From: Hofstenia miamia
Lineage: Eukaryota > Xenacoelomorpha > Acoela > Hofsteniidae
Assembly (NCBI GenBank): GCA_900660155.1
Contig: CABFPE010000533.1
Location: forward strand, 240,858 to 304,857
Reading direction: 5' to 3'
Length of the DNA: 64,000 bases
The notes under the pieces are model-generated. The model was not told the DNA's origin, ran no database searches, and saw only the letters and a list, made by a program, of their open reading frames with translations. Shown in pieces: positions 11,317-22,439 of this stretch. Each line of letters starts with the position of its first letter. Position 1 is the stretch's first letter. A program made the position numbers and the translations under genes.

Positions 11317-12573
11317 ATGAACAATAAAGTCACTATTGATGTAAAGCTTCTGCAAGAGATTATTGGCTGCGGGAATTGTGAAGTTACCAATCTTGAAATT
11401 ACAGACTTCTGTGATCCAGGTGAAAACTTTGCCAGCGTTATAAAAAGAGCAAAATTTACAGCAAGCAGCATTGACTTCAAACACTCTTATGATATTGTTA
11501 TCAAGCTTGCACGAGAAATTAGTACTGATAAGCTAGATGTAAGTGCAATACTCTTTCAAAAAGAAATATACTTCTATAGAGAATTTATACCTTTTGTAGA
11601 GAAATGGCAAAAAGAAAAATTTGGCCAAGTACAAATTCAAATACAAGCGCCTATTGCATTATTTGGATGCTTTGATAGGAAGTTGTTAGTGTTGGAGAAC
11701 CTAAATCAATACGGATTTAAAAATTCTCCCAAAAAATATGGTTTGAATTTGGAAAAATGTAGGTTTACTCTTAAAGCTCTTGCCGCTTTTCATGCTTTGG
11801 GAGTTTGTTTTGTTAAAAACTATGGGGAAGAAAAATTCCGCTCAGATTTTGAATATCTGCAAGAATCCTTCTTTAATTTTTACGAGAATGAAAAGGCATT
11901 AAAAACAAGGCAACCAATGCATAACAGAATCTTAGAATCAATTAGTCAATTGCTGACATCCGCATATCCAGAAGAAAGTTTTTCTATAAAGGACTTAATA
12001 GATTATTGTAAAGAACATTACATGTCTGATAATTTTACAATGTATTTGCTTCCAAATGAGAAATTTAATGTCATAGGTCATGGAGATCTCTGGACAAACA
12101 ATATATTATATAAATTTGATGCGGATGAAAAGCCTATAGATGTTAAATTTATTGATTACCAAGTGGTGCGTTACAGTACTCCAGCATCAGATTTGATTCA
12201 CTTCATTTGGATAAGTGGTGACAAGGATGTCCTTGTGAATAATCAAAATGAGCTATTGAAGGAATACTATGATTGCTTGCAGAGTGAGTTGGAGAAGTTG
12301 AAAATTGGATTATCATATACATATGATGATCTTTTGACAGACTACTATAGTTTCATTGATTTCGGCATTGTACAATGTCTAAAAACATCATTATTCATTG
12401 ATGCAGAAAAAGGTAACGCGTTGGAGATTGATGAAGATGAGAATACATTTTCTGAAGAGTCAATGTCGAGGATGTCTAACAAGGCAGACGAATTAGCAAG
12501 CGTTGCAAGTGAGCTTTTGAAAGATAAACTGATTAACATTGTTAGGTATGGAAAGAAAATGAAGTTTTTCTAG
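11317..12573 (+). CDS. EcKinase-like (CHK/EcKL) kinase, gene 2
   Basis: A 418-codon single-exon member of the same kinase family, starting at an ATG. Catalytic landmarks: K63 in YDIVIKLAR, E83 in FQKEIYFY, H255-D257 in VIGHGDLWTNN, D280 in FIDYQ, and the family C-terminus KLINIVRYGKKMKFF. It is more divergent from genes 1, 3 and 5 than those are from each other, including NCEVTNLEITDF near the N-terminus and an acidic loop EIDEDENTF near residue 370, so it is an older duplicate. All key residues are present and the frame is unbroken, so it is probably functional. It is in direct orientation with gene 1 and convergent with gene 3. Substrate unknown. Confidence 0.9.
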   Translation: MNNKVTIDVKLLQEIIGCGNCEVTNLEITDFCDPGENFASVIKRAKFTASSIDFKHSYDIVIKLAREISTDKLDVSAILFQKEIYFYREFIPFVEKWQKEKFGQVQIQIQAPIALFGCFDRKLLVLENLNQYGFKNSPKKYGLNLEKCRFTLKALAAFHALGVCFVKNYGEEKFRSDFEYLQESFFNFYENEKALKTRQPMHNRILESISQLLTSAYPEESFSIKDLIDYCKEHYMSDNFTMYLLPNEKFNVIGHGDLWTNNILYKFDADEKPIDVKFIDYQVVRYSTPASDLIHFIWISGDKDVLVNNQNELLKEYYDCLQSELEKLKIGLSYTYDDLLTDYYSFIDFGIVQCLKTSLFIDAEKGNALEIDEDENTFSEESMSRMSNKADELASVASELLKDKLINIVRYGKKMKFF

Positions 12574-13641
12574 TAGATCGTAAATCCAACTAATCCATTA
12601 TTCTATACAAATATATTAATATGTTTATTTCAGAGCTTCTTACTCATAAAGTATTTTCAAAATCATGAGATTATTAATATAAACGTGCTAGTGATAAATA
12701 ATACGTTGTTGTAGTTCTCATTGCTAATTATTAGAGACTGACACCCCTCACTGTATACCATAATATAAATACAGCACTTCACATAAAATTTTTGTAGTAA
12801 CTAACAAAAATAAGAGAATATATTGCCTTATAAGTAGTCGTTGAAATTTTTAGAACATCAGATTTTTCAACCTTAAATGATTGAATCTAAATTTTCCATG
12901 AAGGATGAGATTCAAATGTTTTTTGTATAAAAAAATTATTAGAATGAAAAAATGATGTTGAACATTCAAAATTCCCAGTCTTAGAACAAAGAAATGTATC
13001 AATATCGACTAACTTCACTAGAGATGAACAGTCTTTCCCAATCCAAAGATCTCTAAAGACGGAAATTTGTCTGGTCCAAAATCAGTGTGCATTCAAATTA
13101 GCATCAGTATGACAGTTTTTTTTCTAATTTTACAAAAATATTGAATTGAAAAGACAGTGGCCAACATTTTAGCACTTTGGTGAAGCATTTAGAACCTACA
13201 TTTTAGGTGAACTATTCTATGGGATGCATACACCTGCTCGACATGAATGTGTTGTTGTTTAAAAAGTGTTCAAATTGAACCTTTTATTGGAATAATGATT
13301 TGCATATTAGAAAAAATATTGTACAAATCAATTCCTTCTAAGCTTTGGTCATTGGAAGCAAGCCTCGACAATATAAACCTATCATATTTTGGTAATTGTA
13401 TTTAATTTAATTGTTTGTGCTGAAAAAGTTTAAATACATTGTTGATTGCTACGTATAAAGTCTTTCATAAACAGTTTAAGATTAATTCCCAAATTATCTT
13501 TTTGAAACTGTATTTAAACAAGTAGCAAAAAACAACAAATTGAATAAAACTTACCATAAACTTGAATTAATGTGCATTGATTTACATTTTTCTATTAATA
13601 TTGGAAAATATAAAGAAGCTAAATTTTAATTACAATTGATA
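12574..13641. other. Intergenic between convergent EcKL genes 2 and 3
   Basis: This holds the 3' flanks of genes 2 (+) and 3 (-). No ORF or transposon end was recognised. Confidence 0.5.
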
Positions 13642-14898
13642 TTAATACAATTTCATCCGCTTACCATACCGCACAACATTTATAAGTTTATCTTTTGCAA
13701 TATCGCTCGCAACGTTTGCTAATTGATTCATTTTGCTTGAAATTTTATCTCGCGATTCTTCTGAAAAAAAATCGTCAAACTCATCACGATCAAGAGCATC
13801 TTCTTTCTTCGCATCAAAAAACAATGAAGTCTTTAAGCATTGCACGATTCCAAAATCCATAAAACTATAGTAATCTTCCTTAAGATCGTCAAATGTGTAG
13901 AGTAATTCAATATTAAACTTTTCAAGTTCCCTTTTCAAAGCGTCGTAATATGTTTTTAATATTTCATCTTGCTTATTCATGAGAACATCCTTATCTCCAC
14001 TCATCCAAATCAAATAAATCAAATCTGAAGCTGGTGTGCTGTAGCGGAGAAGTTGGTAATCAATAAATGTTACATCTATCGGCCTTTCATTTTCATCAAA
14101 TTTAAACATAATATTGTTTGTCCAAAGATCACCATGGCCAATTACATTGAACTTTTCATTAGCTACCGAGTACTTTTTAACATTGTCCGCAATGAAATGC
14201 TTCTTCCCATATTCTACCATATCTTTAATGTCTTCCGCTTCGTCTGGATACGCTTTTGTCAATAATTCATCGATGGATTCTAACATCTTTTCATGCATAT
14301 CTTGCATTACTTTCATCATTTCATCATTTTCCAAAAAACTAAGAAACATATCTTGAAAATAATCAAAATCGGAAATAAAACGGCTTTCTCCATAATCTTG
14401 TACAAAGGAAACCCCTAATGCATGAAAAGCAGCTACAGTCTTAACTGTTGCACAGCATCGCTCGTAGTTTAGGCCAAACTTTTTCAAAGCATTTCTAAAT
14501 CCGTACTGTCTTAGGTTATCTAACACTAACAGCCTCCTTTCAAAGCATCCAAACAATGAATTTGGTGCTGGGATTGGAGTATATACACTTCCGAATTTCT
14601 CTTTTTGCCAATTTTCAATATAAGGAATAAATTTTCTGTAAAAAGAAATCTCTTTATGAAACAACATTGCGCTTATATCTAGGTCTGGGGTCTCCATTTT
14701 TCTTGCAAACTTTAAAACAATGTCATAAGCATTTGTTTTTCCATTGACCTCTGCTGAAAACTTTGCTCCTTTCAGTATGCCAGTGAAATTTTCTCCAACT
14801 TCAACGAAACCCTTGACTTCAAGATCAGAAATTTCAGCATTCTCATCACCTATGACTTCTTTGAGAAGTTTTTCATCAACATTCACTTCTTTGCTCAT
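13642..14898 (-). CDS. EcKinase-like (CHK/EcKL) kinase, gene 3
   Basis: A 418-codon single-exon EcKL kinase on the minus strand. The start is the ATG at 14898 (MSKEVNVDEKLL); the frame stays open further upstream but without an ATG. Landmarks: YDIVLKFARKM (N-lobe Lys), FHKEISFYRKF (helix-C Glu), LLVLDNLRQYGF, AAFHALGVSF, catalytic VIGHGDLWTNN (H255, D257), FIDYQ (D280), C-terminus KLINVVRYGKRMKLY. Its first about 205 residues are close to identical to gene 5 (about 5% different), while the rest differs at roughly a quarter of positions, suggesting recent sequence exchange. Its 5' half and promoter region are repeated at 18263-19163, most likely an assembly error. Confidence 0.92.
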   Translation of the reverse strand: MSKEVNVDEKLLKEVIGDENAEISDLEVKGFVEVGENFTGILKGAKFSAEVNGKTNAYDIVLKFARKMETPDLDISAMLFHKEISFYRKFIPYIENWQKEKFGSVYTPIPAPNSLFGCFERRLLVLDNLRQYGFRNALKKFGLNYERCCATVKTVAAFHALGVSFVQDYGESRFISDFDYFQDMFLSFLENDEMMKVMQDMHEKMLESIDELLTKAYPDEAEDIKDMVEYGKKHFIADNVKKYSVANEKFNVIGHGDLWTNNIMFKFDENERPIDVTFIDYQLLRYSTPASDLIYLIWMSGDKDVLMNKQDEILKTYYDALKRELEKFNIELLYTFDDLKEDYYSFMDFGIVQCLKTSLFFDAKKEDALDRDEFDDFFSEESRDKISSKMNQLANVASDIAKDKLINVVRYGKRMKLY

Positions 14899-14929
14899 TG
14901 AAATTGTGAATTCCTTGTCAACAGAGATT

Positions 14930-14961
14930 CTTGAATTATTTGCAAACAGCAAATAGTTACT
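14930..14961 (-). promoter_or_regulatory. Conserved block and possible splice acceptor, EcKL gene 3
   Basis: On the minus strand TAACTATTTGCTGTTTGCA is followed by AATAATTCAAG, ending in AG about 30 nt before the ATG. The 19-base block recurs exactly upstream of EcKL gene 5 at 47804-47822, and a partial version (TTTGCAAACAATTCTAG) lies upstream of gene 1. It reads like a 3' splice site of a 5'UTR intron, or a trans-splice acceptor. This is inference from sequence only. Confidence 0.35.
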
Positions 14962-16626
14962 ACAAACATTACTATATTTAAACTAATTCACGTCATAAAT
15001 TTTAAATGAAAAAAAATGCACCGATATCCTCGAATATTTATTTCGCTTCTAGAGTTTACTGTAACATCCTCCACCTAGCTTGTTACGCCGTGTCTAATCA
15101 CTGTTAAGGGATGCTTAGTAAACTGCGGGTGAGGTGTTACCCATTTGTTGATCCATCAAACTTTTCTCTCCTATTAACTAGCTATGTTAATTAAGTAATC
15201 GAGCATTAACCATCACTGTTTAGGTGACTGGGCAGTATGATGTTTCCTCTTCAGTTGTTCCATGGGCTCCTGCCCGAAGCCGATCTCCACAACACAGCTC
15301 CTCCTCTTCTGCAACGATGGTTGAGTCCACATCACCATCTCAGCTCAACTGGGATTAATTATGTATGCCCTACGTTAGCTCGGTGTGTGCACTCAAGTAA
15401 AGTTGTAACTGACTTAAACTCAGAGTTGTAAAGTGTTTGTTGTTTTTATTTAATAAAGCAACCGGGCATTGACACTAACTGCATGTAATAATATAACTAA
15501 CATAGCCATTACCGTAAAACTATCGGCTTAATTATACAGATAACAAACTTGCAGTTTCCTATACCTACATTTAATAGTATTACATGTGAGGTCATTTATC
15601 GAGTCAATTATAGTCGAGTCTCCTACATTTAAGAATATATAAATATCCCTAAGTGTCGACTATCCAGTCGTTTCAGGCATTGATTATTTCTTACATGTGT
15701 TGATCGGTAGTCAGACTAGGCAAGAATCGAAAAACTCCTAACCGTAACATAGGTGCACTTTCATGACTGGCACAAAGACCCTAGAATCGATCCCGTGATG
15801 GATTCCAGCCACTACTAAACACAACTTGCCTAGCTGCACATTTAATTAAATAATCAAACCAGATAAAGTAGAAATGAAAATTAAATAAACTCCGAAGAAT
15901 TTATTGTTCATCAAAATTATGGTTGAATCAAAGCTATTTATAAAATTTCTACAAAAAGTACCTGCCGATTTTAAAATTCAAATGATTCGTCTGCCAATAT
16001 GGCTGTTCATACGTAAGCATTAGTTTGCTCAATTTAATTTGTCAATTACCTCTTGATCGGCTAACAAGTTTCTTATTTTGACCAATATTAAATCTTAGTT
16101 GCATTTTACAAAAATAAACTAAAGTTCATTAACTAAATTTTTACAATTAATTTCAATTAATAATCATTCGACGTTATTCAGCTTTTAGTTGCCTTTTTGG
16201 ATGATGCTACATTACATATAATAAAAATTATTTACGTTGATATAATGTACTTAACCTTACTCAAAAGTTTTTTTTAAATGTATCAAACTTTTTACATAAA
16301 ATATTAAGTTGTCTTTTTCTATTATGCAGCATTTGACAAATTACAAGCGACGTGCGAGGCTATGATCATGTTGCTCTTGATCTTAGTCCATATTAGTTCC
16401 ATGATATGCAAGGTTTTCCTTTTAAACAAAAAATTATAAATCTAGACTTTTGCTAATTTTGTTTAGAAATAAAAAATATTTTTTTGTATTAAAAATCAAT
16501 TTCAATTTACTTATTTAACAGAAATTATGGCAGGACCTCTTTGGGGAAATAGGATATAATGATTGGTTTGCATTAAATTTATTGAAAAATAGATATATTT
16601 TAATAGAGTATTACACTTCGATTAAA
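14962..16626. other. Gene 3 upstream region with GC-richer block
   Basis: From about 15060 to 15880 the GC content rises and short words typical of an inserted element appear, including a possible B-box-like GGGATCGATTC on the minus strand at about 15782-15792. I could not assign a family; a SINE is possible. The small ORF at 15237-15431 has no recognisable motif. Confidence 0.3.
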
Positions 16627-16627
16627 G

Positions 16628-16736
16628 TTATTTAATGAAACTTCACCATTTAATACATAATCCATTGCTCAAAATTCACTAAAGAAAATCAGTAAAAAAT
16701 ATTGTCAAGCTTAGAAATATTTTTCAATCATTATAT
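16628..16736 (+). repeat. Dispersed repeat A, copy 1
   Basis: This segment aligns in the same orientation with 26183-26292. Shared words include AAACTTCAC, ATTTAA, TTCA, TAAAGAAAAT, AGTAAAA, GAAATATT and TTCAAT in the same order. No coding content. The family is unknown. Confidence 0.5.
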
Positions 16737-18116
16737 CCAGCCTGAGAAACCTGTCAAACCGGCTCGAAACTTGAGAATGGTAAAAAAACTAGGCGGGTAC
16801 GGTTTAGGGATTTGCGGACTGACAATTTGTGGCGCCCAACCCTCTATGCCCTCAAAATAAAGATTAGCCCTTCTTCACCAATTACTGTGGTAACAAAAGT
16901 TGAACCGCTTGCGGTATATCACTTGATATCGGAAGCTCCTATTACTTAAAACAGAGAAGGCTAGAATCATGTTAGGCAAACTATTATGTTATTTGGCAAT
17001 GTCTTCAGATGATAGCTTTTTAGGAAATAGCATCAATTTCATCTCAACGCTAGACAATCTTAAAAAACTAATTAATTGCGGTTTTCAAAATAATGTTCAT
17101 AATAACCTGAAGCGCCAATGTGAAACAGTAAATTGTCAACAATATCGGCAATGACATCCAAGAAGGCATTGTCTAGCATTTGAAAGCATTGCAAAATTTG
17201 TCAAAAATCCAATCATTTCGGGAGAATGTGCAAAGCACGGCTCAGAAAACGGTAGTAAGTGGACCACTGAAAAAAATCGTTATGAGAATGAAGAAATCAT
17301 GGTTAGCTGTTACGCATAACAACTGAACAATGAAAAAGTCACATAGAAACTATTCAATCTAAAGCTATAATAAATAATTCCTTAACCATGAAACTTGAAT
17401 CTGTCTTACGGTGCAGATAATCTTTTAAAGATTTGCTCACAGAAGGATTACCTAGTGACATGATGAAGAAAACCATGAACGAGATTATCTGGTTATGGTG
17501 GTAATCGAATTCCTATTTAGAGTTATTGCAGTCCTTCAATGATACTGGGCCAACAACAACGCACATCGAATTCAAAATATATGGATTTGCCTAATAATGC
17601 ATGTTCGCCTTGCAAAGACAATGTAAGTGAAATCCTGTAAGAACTCGTTGGTTGAAAGTATTCCATTACAAATTTGAAAATAAAACAGGAGGCCATAGCC
17701 TCCATGCCCCCCTCTGCGCACGCTACTGACCAATATATATTAAAATCTTCCATCGCATTATCCAAAAGCTCATGAATGCTGATCAATGCAAGTACCTGCA
17801 CTTTTGAAGTTGAGCAAAATTATTCTTAAGAAACTATGAAAGAACTTAAATACTTTTTAAAGGTAAACTTTTGGGCATTCATATTCTTCTATCAGCCTTT
17901 GATCAATAAATGATCAGACCAGGAGCGTATGCAGGATTATCTGATGATCACATATCAGTGGTTAACAAACGTAGCGAAGTCATGAGGAAAATCTAGACAG
18001 TAAAAATGAATTTTACTATGCTAGATTGAAATTTTGTAGATGTGTATAAAATGACTAGTGAAGGATATGCCACCTGGATGTCCCGCTGAATTGAAAAGCT
18101 TGTTAAGATTCAATCT
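16737..18116. other. Intergenic with possible hAT-like termini
   Basis: At about 17706-17729, on the minus strand, CAGTAGCGTGCGCAGAGG looks like a hAT terminal repeat, and at about 17919 CAGGAGCGTATGCAGGATT looks like another left end. I found no partner or target duplication for either. Overlapping ORFs (16969-17154, 17523-17801) are treated as chance. Confidence 0.3.
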
Positions 18117-19309
18117 TCTATAATAACATTGTAATAAGTTAATTTGCTTAGATTCTGAATAATAGTTATTATAAAATCCTTCTAAAAACATTAATACTTT
18201 ATTTAAAGAAAAGAATTCTGTTAAGAACTTCAATTTCTCCATCTTATATTCACACATTTGTNAAGCATCCAAACAATGAATTTGGTGCTGGGATTGGAGT
18301 ATATACACTTCCGAATTTCTCTTTTTGCCAATTTTCAATATAAGGAATAAATTTTCTGTAAAAAGAAATCTCTTTATGAAACAACATTGCGCTTATATCT
18401 AGGTCTGGGGTCTCCATTTTTCTTGCAAACTTTAAAACAATGTCATAAGCATTTGTTTTTCCATTGACCTCTGCTGAAAACTTTGCTCCTTTCAGTATGC
18501 CAGTGAAATTTTCTCCAACTTCAACGAAACCCTTGACTTCAAGATCAGAAATTTCAGCATTCTCATCACCTATGACTTCTTTGAGAAGTTTTTCATCAAC
18601 ATTCACTTCTTTGCTCATTGAAATTGTGAATTCCTTGTCAACAGAGATTCTTGAATTATTTGCAAACAGCAAATAGTTACTACAAACATTACTATATTTA
18701 AACTAATTCACGTCATAAATTTTAAATGAAAAAAAATGCACCGATATCCTCGAATATTTATTTCGCTTCTAGAGTTTACTGTAACATCCTCCACCTAGCT
18801 TGTTACGCCGTGTCTAATCACTGTTAAGGGATGCTTAGTAAACTGCGGGTGAGGTGTTACCCATTTGTTGATCCATCAAACTTTTCTCTCCTATTAACTA
18901 GCTATGTTAATTAAGTAATCGAGCATTAACCATCACTGTTTAGGTGACTGGGCAGTATGATGTTTCCTCTTCAGTTGTTCCATGGGCTCCTGCCCGAAGC
19001 CGATCTCCACAACACAGCTCCTCCTCTTCTACAATGATGGTTGAGTCCACATCACCACATCAGCTCAACTGGGATTAGTTATGTGTGCCTTACGTTAGCT
19101 CGGTGTGTGCACTCAAGTAAAGTTGTAACTGACTTAAACTCAGAGTTGTAAAGTGTTTGTTGTNTCTATAATAACATTGTAATAAGTTAATTTGCTTAGA
19201 TTCTGAATAATAGTTATTATAAAATCCTTCTAAAAACATTAATACTTTATTTAAAGAAAAGAATTCTGTTAAGAACTTCAATTTCTCCATCTTATATTCA
19301 CACATTTGT
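18117..19309. other. Probable misassembly: inserted redundant contig with repeated flanks
   Basis: Single Ns at 18262 and 19164 bound a 901-bp block that copies 14543-15443. It is identical by eye except for 7 base changes clustered in about 60 bp. The 145 bp before the first N (18117-18261) recur immediately after the second N (19165-19309). A real duplication would not be expected to stop exactly at both joins, so this is best read as a haplotypic or duplicate contig forced into a gap. Confidence 0.85.
18263..18618 (-). other. Redundant copy of the EcKL gene 3 N-terminal half
   Basis: This minus-strand stretch encodes the first 118 residues of EcKL gene 3 and matches it by eye. It is cut by the N at 18262. 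Because it is part of the suspect inserted contig, it should not be counted as a sixth gene or a pseudogene unless long reads support it. Confidence 0.8.
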
Positions 19310-20393
19310 TCTTTAAAATCACTTAATCTCATTTCAATAAATATCGATATTCACTATTGCATCTAGATAGAATCAGGATATTCCCTATACCAAGTTTCAT
19401 CTGTATTCAGAATGAATGAGAGAAAAAAGAGAAAAATAACGAGAAAAAAAATTTCTCTGTACAATTTCTATATTAGCTACTCTCACAACTTCAAAACTAA
19501 ATAAGTTTTTGAAGTGAAAATTCATTTAGCTTAATGTTTATAAATACTTAGCTGGTATCTTACTTTAAGGTAAAAAAATCATGAATAAATTTTTTTCCTA
19601 AAAATTTGAAGTTTGATAAGGCTTTTCAATAGCTCTTTGTTTGAAAAGTTTATTAAATAAATTTAAGTAGTTTTGACTAACGTTGAACATCTTTCCCAAA
19701 GATAAGTTTTCAGATTGATAACCATATGTTTCAAGAATTCAGGTTAATAGTAATTTACAATTATTGTGCGTGACAATTATTGATAGTTTAATACACAATA
19801 TCATCGAAAAATAAAGCTCACAAAATGAACAAATTTTTGGCTACGTTCTAGTTGAAACCTCTATAGACCACCTAAAGAATGATTCAATGTTATTAAACAA
19901 TGACATATAAAAATATTTACGTGTACTATTAAATCCTTAACAAATAGAACATATGGTTATAACAATGTGAAATAATTTTATTAATCATAGTTTGCACATT
20001 TCATTTGGAGTTGTCATTTAAACTGGTGTCTTTTTTGCCAAAAGACTGAACTCCCCTCTACCTATGAAATATAATAATTATAAATACATTTTTTACTATA
20101 TACAATATCATTTTCCTATGTATTATGATAGGCTATATGCAAAATCTTTAGAAAATGCTGCATTGCTGATTGTTCATAAGGATGGTGCAATTTTTTTCAT
20201 TTTATATAAGTCATACGTTACTTTAATATTTTCACTAGTATTGTATATTAATTAATTATACATATATAATATGAAATAGAAGAACTTGTTTATATAGATA
20301 ATAAATACTACGCAATAATTTTAGGAGTAGTGAATCCAAACTTTATTCATAAATTTGGTTTCATAAGGTCGGAACTTATTTTCAATGAATGAA
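19310..20393. other. Intergenic 3' flank of the TRIM-like gene
   Basis: AT-rich, with a 63-codon ORF at 20064-20255 made mostly of Tyr, Ile and Phe codons, as expected by chance in AT-rich DNA. Nothing recognised. Confidence 0.5.
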
Positions 20394-22304
20394 TTAAAGT
20401 GACAATTTAAGTATTCTACGGTCTTGATTGAAAATTAGCATTGAATCATCGGCCACCGCTATAAGAGTGGTGGCAGCATTTATTTTGCATTCTTTGTAGT
20501 TTTCATCCTTGAATGTTTGAATTTTCTTCAATAGTTTGCCATTGGTAACGTTAAAAATATTTAAATGGCATTCTTCTGACCCGGCTATCAAAACATTTTC
20601 TGTTAGGAATGCAATGCCAGCGTAATAACTGATGTCAGATTTACCAAATGAGCGTAAGACTGCCTGCGTTTTAAATGAAAATATATGGATATCATTGGAA
20701 AAACGGAAAGCCATGTTATCTAAGCTATGACTTATACTAAAAAATGGCATTCTTTCACCCTTCCATTTGTCTGGCAATTTTGCTTTTGCACAGGATTTTG
20801 ACTTTACGTTGTATTTAAATACAGTCAGCAAACTTTCAGATACAAAAAGTAGAAAATCCCTACAAGGACTTGAACATATTCCATATACTTCAGAAGGTTT
20901 ACAAAAGTCGATTGGAAATGATTTCGACTGAGTAAATTTACTATCTACTTCTATTATGCGAGCAGGAGTAGATTTCTCAGAATAGCATACTGCTAGCAGG
21001 TTGTTGTTTGGTAACATTGCTAAATAGTTGCGATGAAAACCATAAGAACAGTTTTCAATGAAGAACATTTCAGTGCTCCTATTCTTTGAAGAGCGAATGA
21101 GGATTGCCTGATCATGCAGGCTCCGAACTGAGTAAATGACGTCATTTTCTTTATCATATAATATGTCTCCAAAACCTTTCTCGAATGGTAAAACACTTGA
21201 TATTAATTTTGGATTAATGTTTTTCTCATAATGTGTTGGGCTTTTTTCATTCAACAATATATTTCGACTTTCTTCCTTAAAATTTATGACAGGAATCCCA
21301 ATGTGGGAATGCACGTATTTCTTAATATCAGCTTCAGGAAGCTTTTTCAAATCTAAATTTCCAACTACAACAAATTTTAAATTAATATTACAGCTGTTCT
21401 CTAGCACATTCTTAACTTCTGTTTTGATTTCAGTAACGTCGCAAAATGATTTTTTGTCAAGAATTGCTTTAGTATACTGAAGCAAACTGGTCATATTCTC
21501 TTCCAACTTTTTTAATTTCTCAATATTGTCCTTAACTTTGTTAAGAATTTCAGACTGCTTTTGAGTCAATTCTTTTGACTGTTTCTGAAAAGCTTCATTA
21601 GCTTGCTTGATGACGAAATCACGCTGCTTGCCTGCCAGTATCTCCATATCACGGAATTTTTTTCCAATATCACTCTTAACTTGCTCAGAACTACGGATGT
21701 GGGATTTTACTTCTTCAATTCGGGTCTTAACAATTTCAACATTCTTTGAAATTTCCTCTGTGAATATCTCCGTTTGTTTTTTTATTGTTCGTTTCTGATG
21801 GCCCTCATGAAAAACTATGGCACATGTGACGCAGAGAAATTTCTTGCACATTGGGTCATTGCAAAAATATTCCCATTTCTTATTGTGTTCTTTGCAATAA
21901 GGAATAGGTCTTGAACTTAAAGCATATATGGTGTGACTTTTTGTTCTTTTGCCTTTTTCGTGATTAACGTGGCAATGCATGCAGAGAACTATCCCACAAT
22001 CTTTGCATAGATGGACTTCAATTGGATCTATGTCGTCAGCACATACTTCACAACATTGGAAGGGATTAGTACAATCACCCTTCAGTGACTGAAAAACCCC
22101 AATAAATTCCTTTATGCGGAAATCAGATTTTATGGACGTTGCCTCTGTTAGTGTCCGACATAATGGGCAAGTAATGGTTTTTTCTTTTTTACGTAAATCA
22201 CTGATACATTTCTGACAGAATGTGTGCAGACAATTTAAAGCAACTGGATCTTGATAGAGATTTAAGCATAATGCACATGTCAGGAGTTCTTTGTAACTAT
22301 CCAT
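20394..22304 (-). CDS. TRIM-like RING/B-box/coiled-coil protein
   Basis: A 636-residue protein in one exon, starting at ATG 22304. RING finger C3HC4: C10-C13, C25-H27, C30-C33, C46-C49, the arrangement of E3 ubiquitin ligases. B-box 1 spans about C85-H124 and B-box 2 about C137-H169 with all expected Cys/His present. A charged coiled coil follows at about 180-290. The C-terminal half (about 370-636) has repeating short hydrophobic strands and looks like a beta-propeller, similar in layout to TRIM proteins with NHL- or WD-like C-termini, but I cannot assign it to a named subfamily. Expected role: cytosolic ubiquitin ligase recognising a partner through the propeller. Start context CAACAATGG is good. 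Intronless structure is unusual for TRIM genes and could reflect retroposition. Confidence 0.88.
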   Translation of the reverse strand: MDSYKELLTCALCLNLYQDPVALNCLHTFCQKCISDLRKKEKTITCPLCRTLTEATSIKSDFRIKEFIGVFQSLKGDCTNPFQCCEVCADDIDPIEVHLCKDCGIVLCMHCHVNHEKGKRTKSHTIYALSSRPIPYCKEHNKKWEYFCNDPMCKKFLCVTCAIVFHEGHQKRTIKKQTEIFTEEISKNVEIVKTRIEEVKSHIRSSEQVKSDIGKKFRDMEILAGKQRDFVIKQANEAFQKQSKELTQKQSEILNKVKDNIEKLKKLEENMTSLLQYTKAILDKKSFCDVTEIKTEVKNVLENSCNINLKFVVVGNLDLKKLPEADIKKYVHSHIGIPVINFKEESRNILLNEKSPTHYEKNINPKLISSVLPFEKGFGDILYDKENDVIYSVRSLHDQAILIRSSKNRSTEMFFIENCSYGFHRNYLAMLPNNNLLAVCYSEKSTPARIIEVDSKFTQSKSFPIDFCKPSEVYGICSSPCRDFLLFVSESLLTVFKYNVKSKSCAKAKLPDKWKGERMPFFSISHSLDNMAFRFSNDIHIFSFKTQAVLRSFGKSDISYYAGIAFLTENVLIAGSEECHLNIFNVTNGKLLKKIQTFKDENYKECKINAATTLIAVADDSMLIFNQDRRILKLSL

Positions 22305-22314
22305 TGTTGGAAGC

Positions 22315-22335
22315 TCTTAATGATAAATTCAAACA
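22315..22335 (-). promoter_or_regulatory. Possible splice acceptor upstream of the TRIM-like gene
   Basis: On the minus strand GAATTTATCATTAAG precedes the exon at 22315, 10 nt before the ATG. It could be the end of a 5'UTR intron or a trans-splice acceptor. AG is frequent by chance, so support is weak. Confidence 0.22.
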
Positions 22336-22400
22336 TATAAGTAAACAACAATTAATTTGAGTGTGAAAGTTAACGTTGACACAATGTGTTGATTTCCTAT

Positions 22401-22401
22401 N
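22401..22401. other. Single-N assembly join
   Basis: One N, about 100 bp upstream of the TRIM-like start. Unlike the other joins, no duplicated flanks are visible. The true promoter of the TRIM-like gene may be missing or altered here. Confidence 0.7.
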
Positions 22402-22439
22402 GTCGATTTATCTTTTGCTTTTTCAAATTATTTTTGTGC

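Noticed and set aside
14053-14265. ORFs antisense to the EcKL genes (also at 6986-7198, 11281-11484, 12345-12539, 48584-48784)
   Set aside because: They recur at the same place in several paralogues only because the coding sequence opposite is conserved; they are shadows.
14899-14952. N-terminal extension of EcKL gene 3 (LFANNS...)
   Set aside because: It starts at a TTG, not an ATG; a similar open stretch upstream of other copies is better explained as shared 5' flank with a splice acceptor.
15782-15792. tRNA-derived SINE called from one B-box-like word
   Set aside because: No convincing A box or tail was found, so it is mentioned only as a possibility in the regional entry.
17523-17801. 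92-codon minus-strand ORF as a gene
   Set aside because: It overlaps a possible hAT terminal repeat and has no conserved motif.
18250-18672. Sixth EcKL gene or pseudogene
   Set aside because: Edges coincide with Ns, the sequence matches gene 3 and the flanks are repeated; it is treated as an assembly duplicate.
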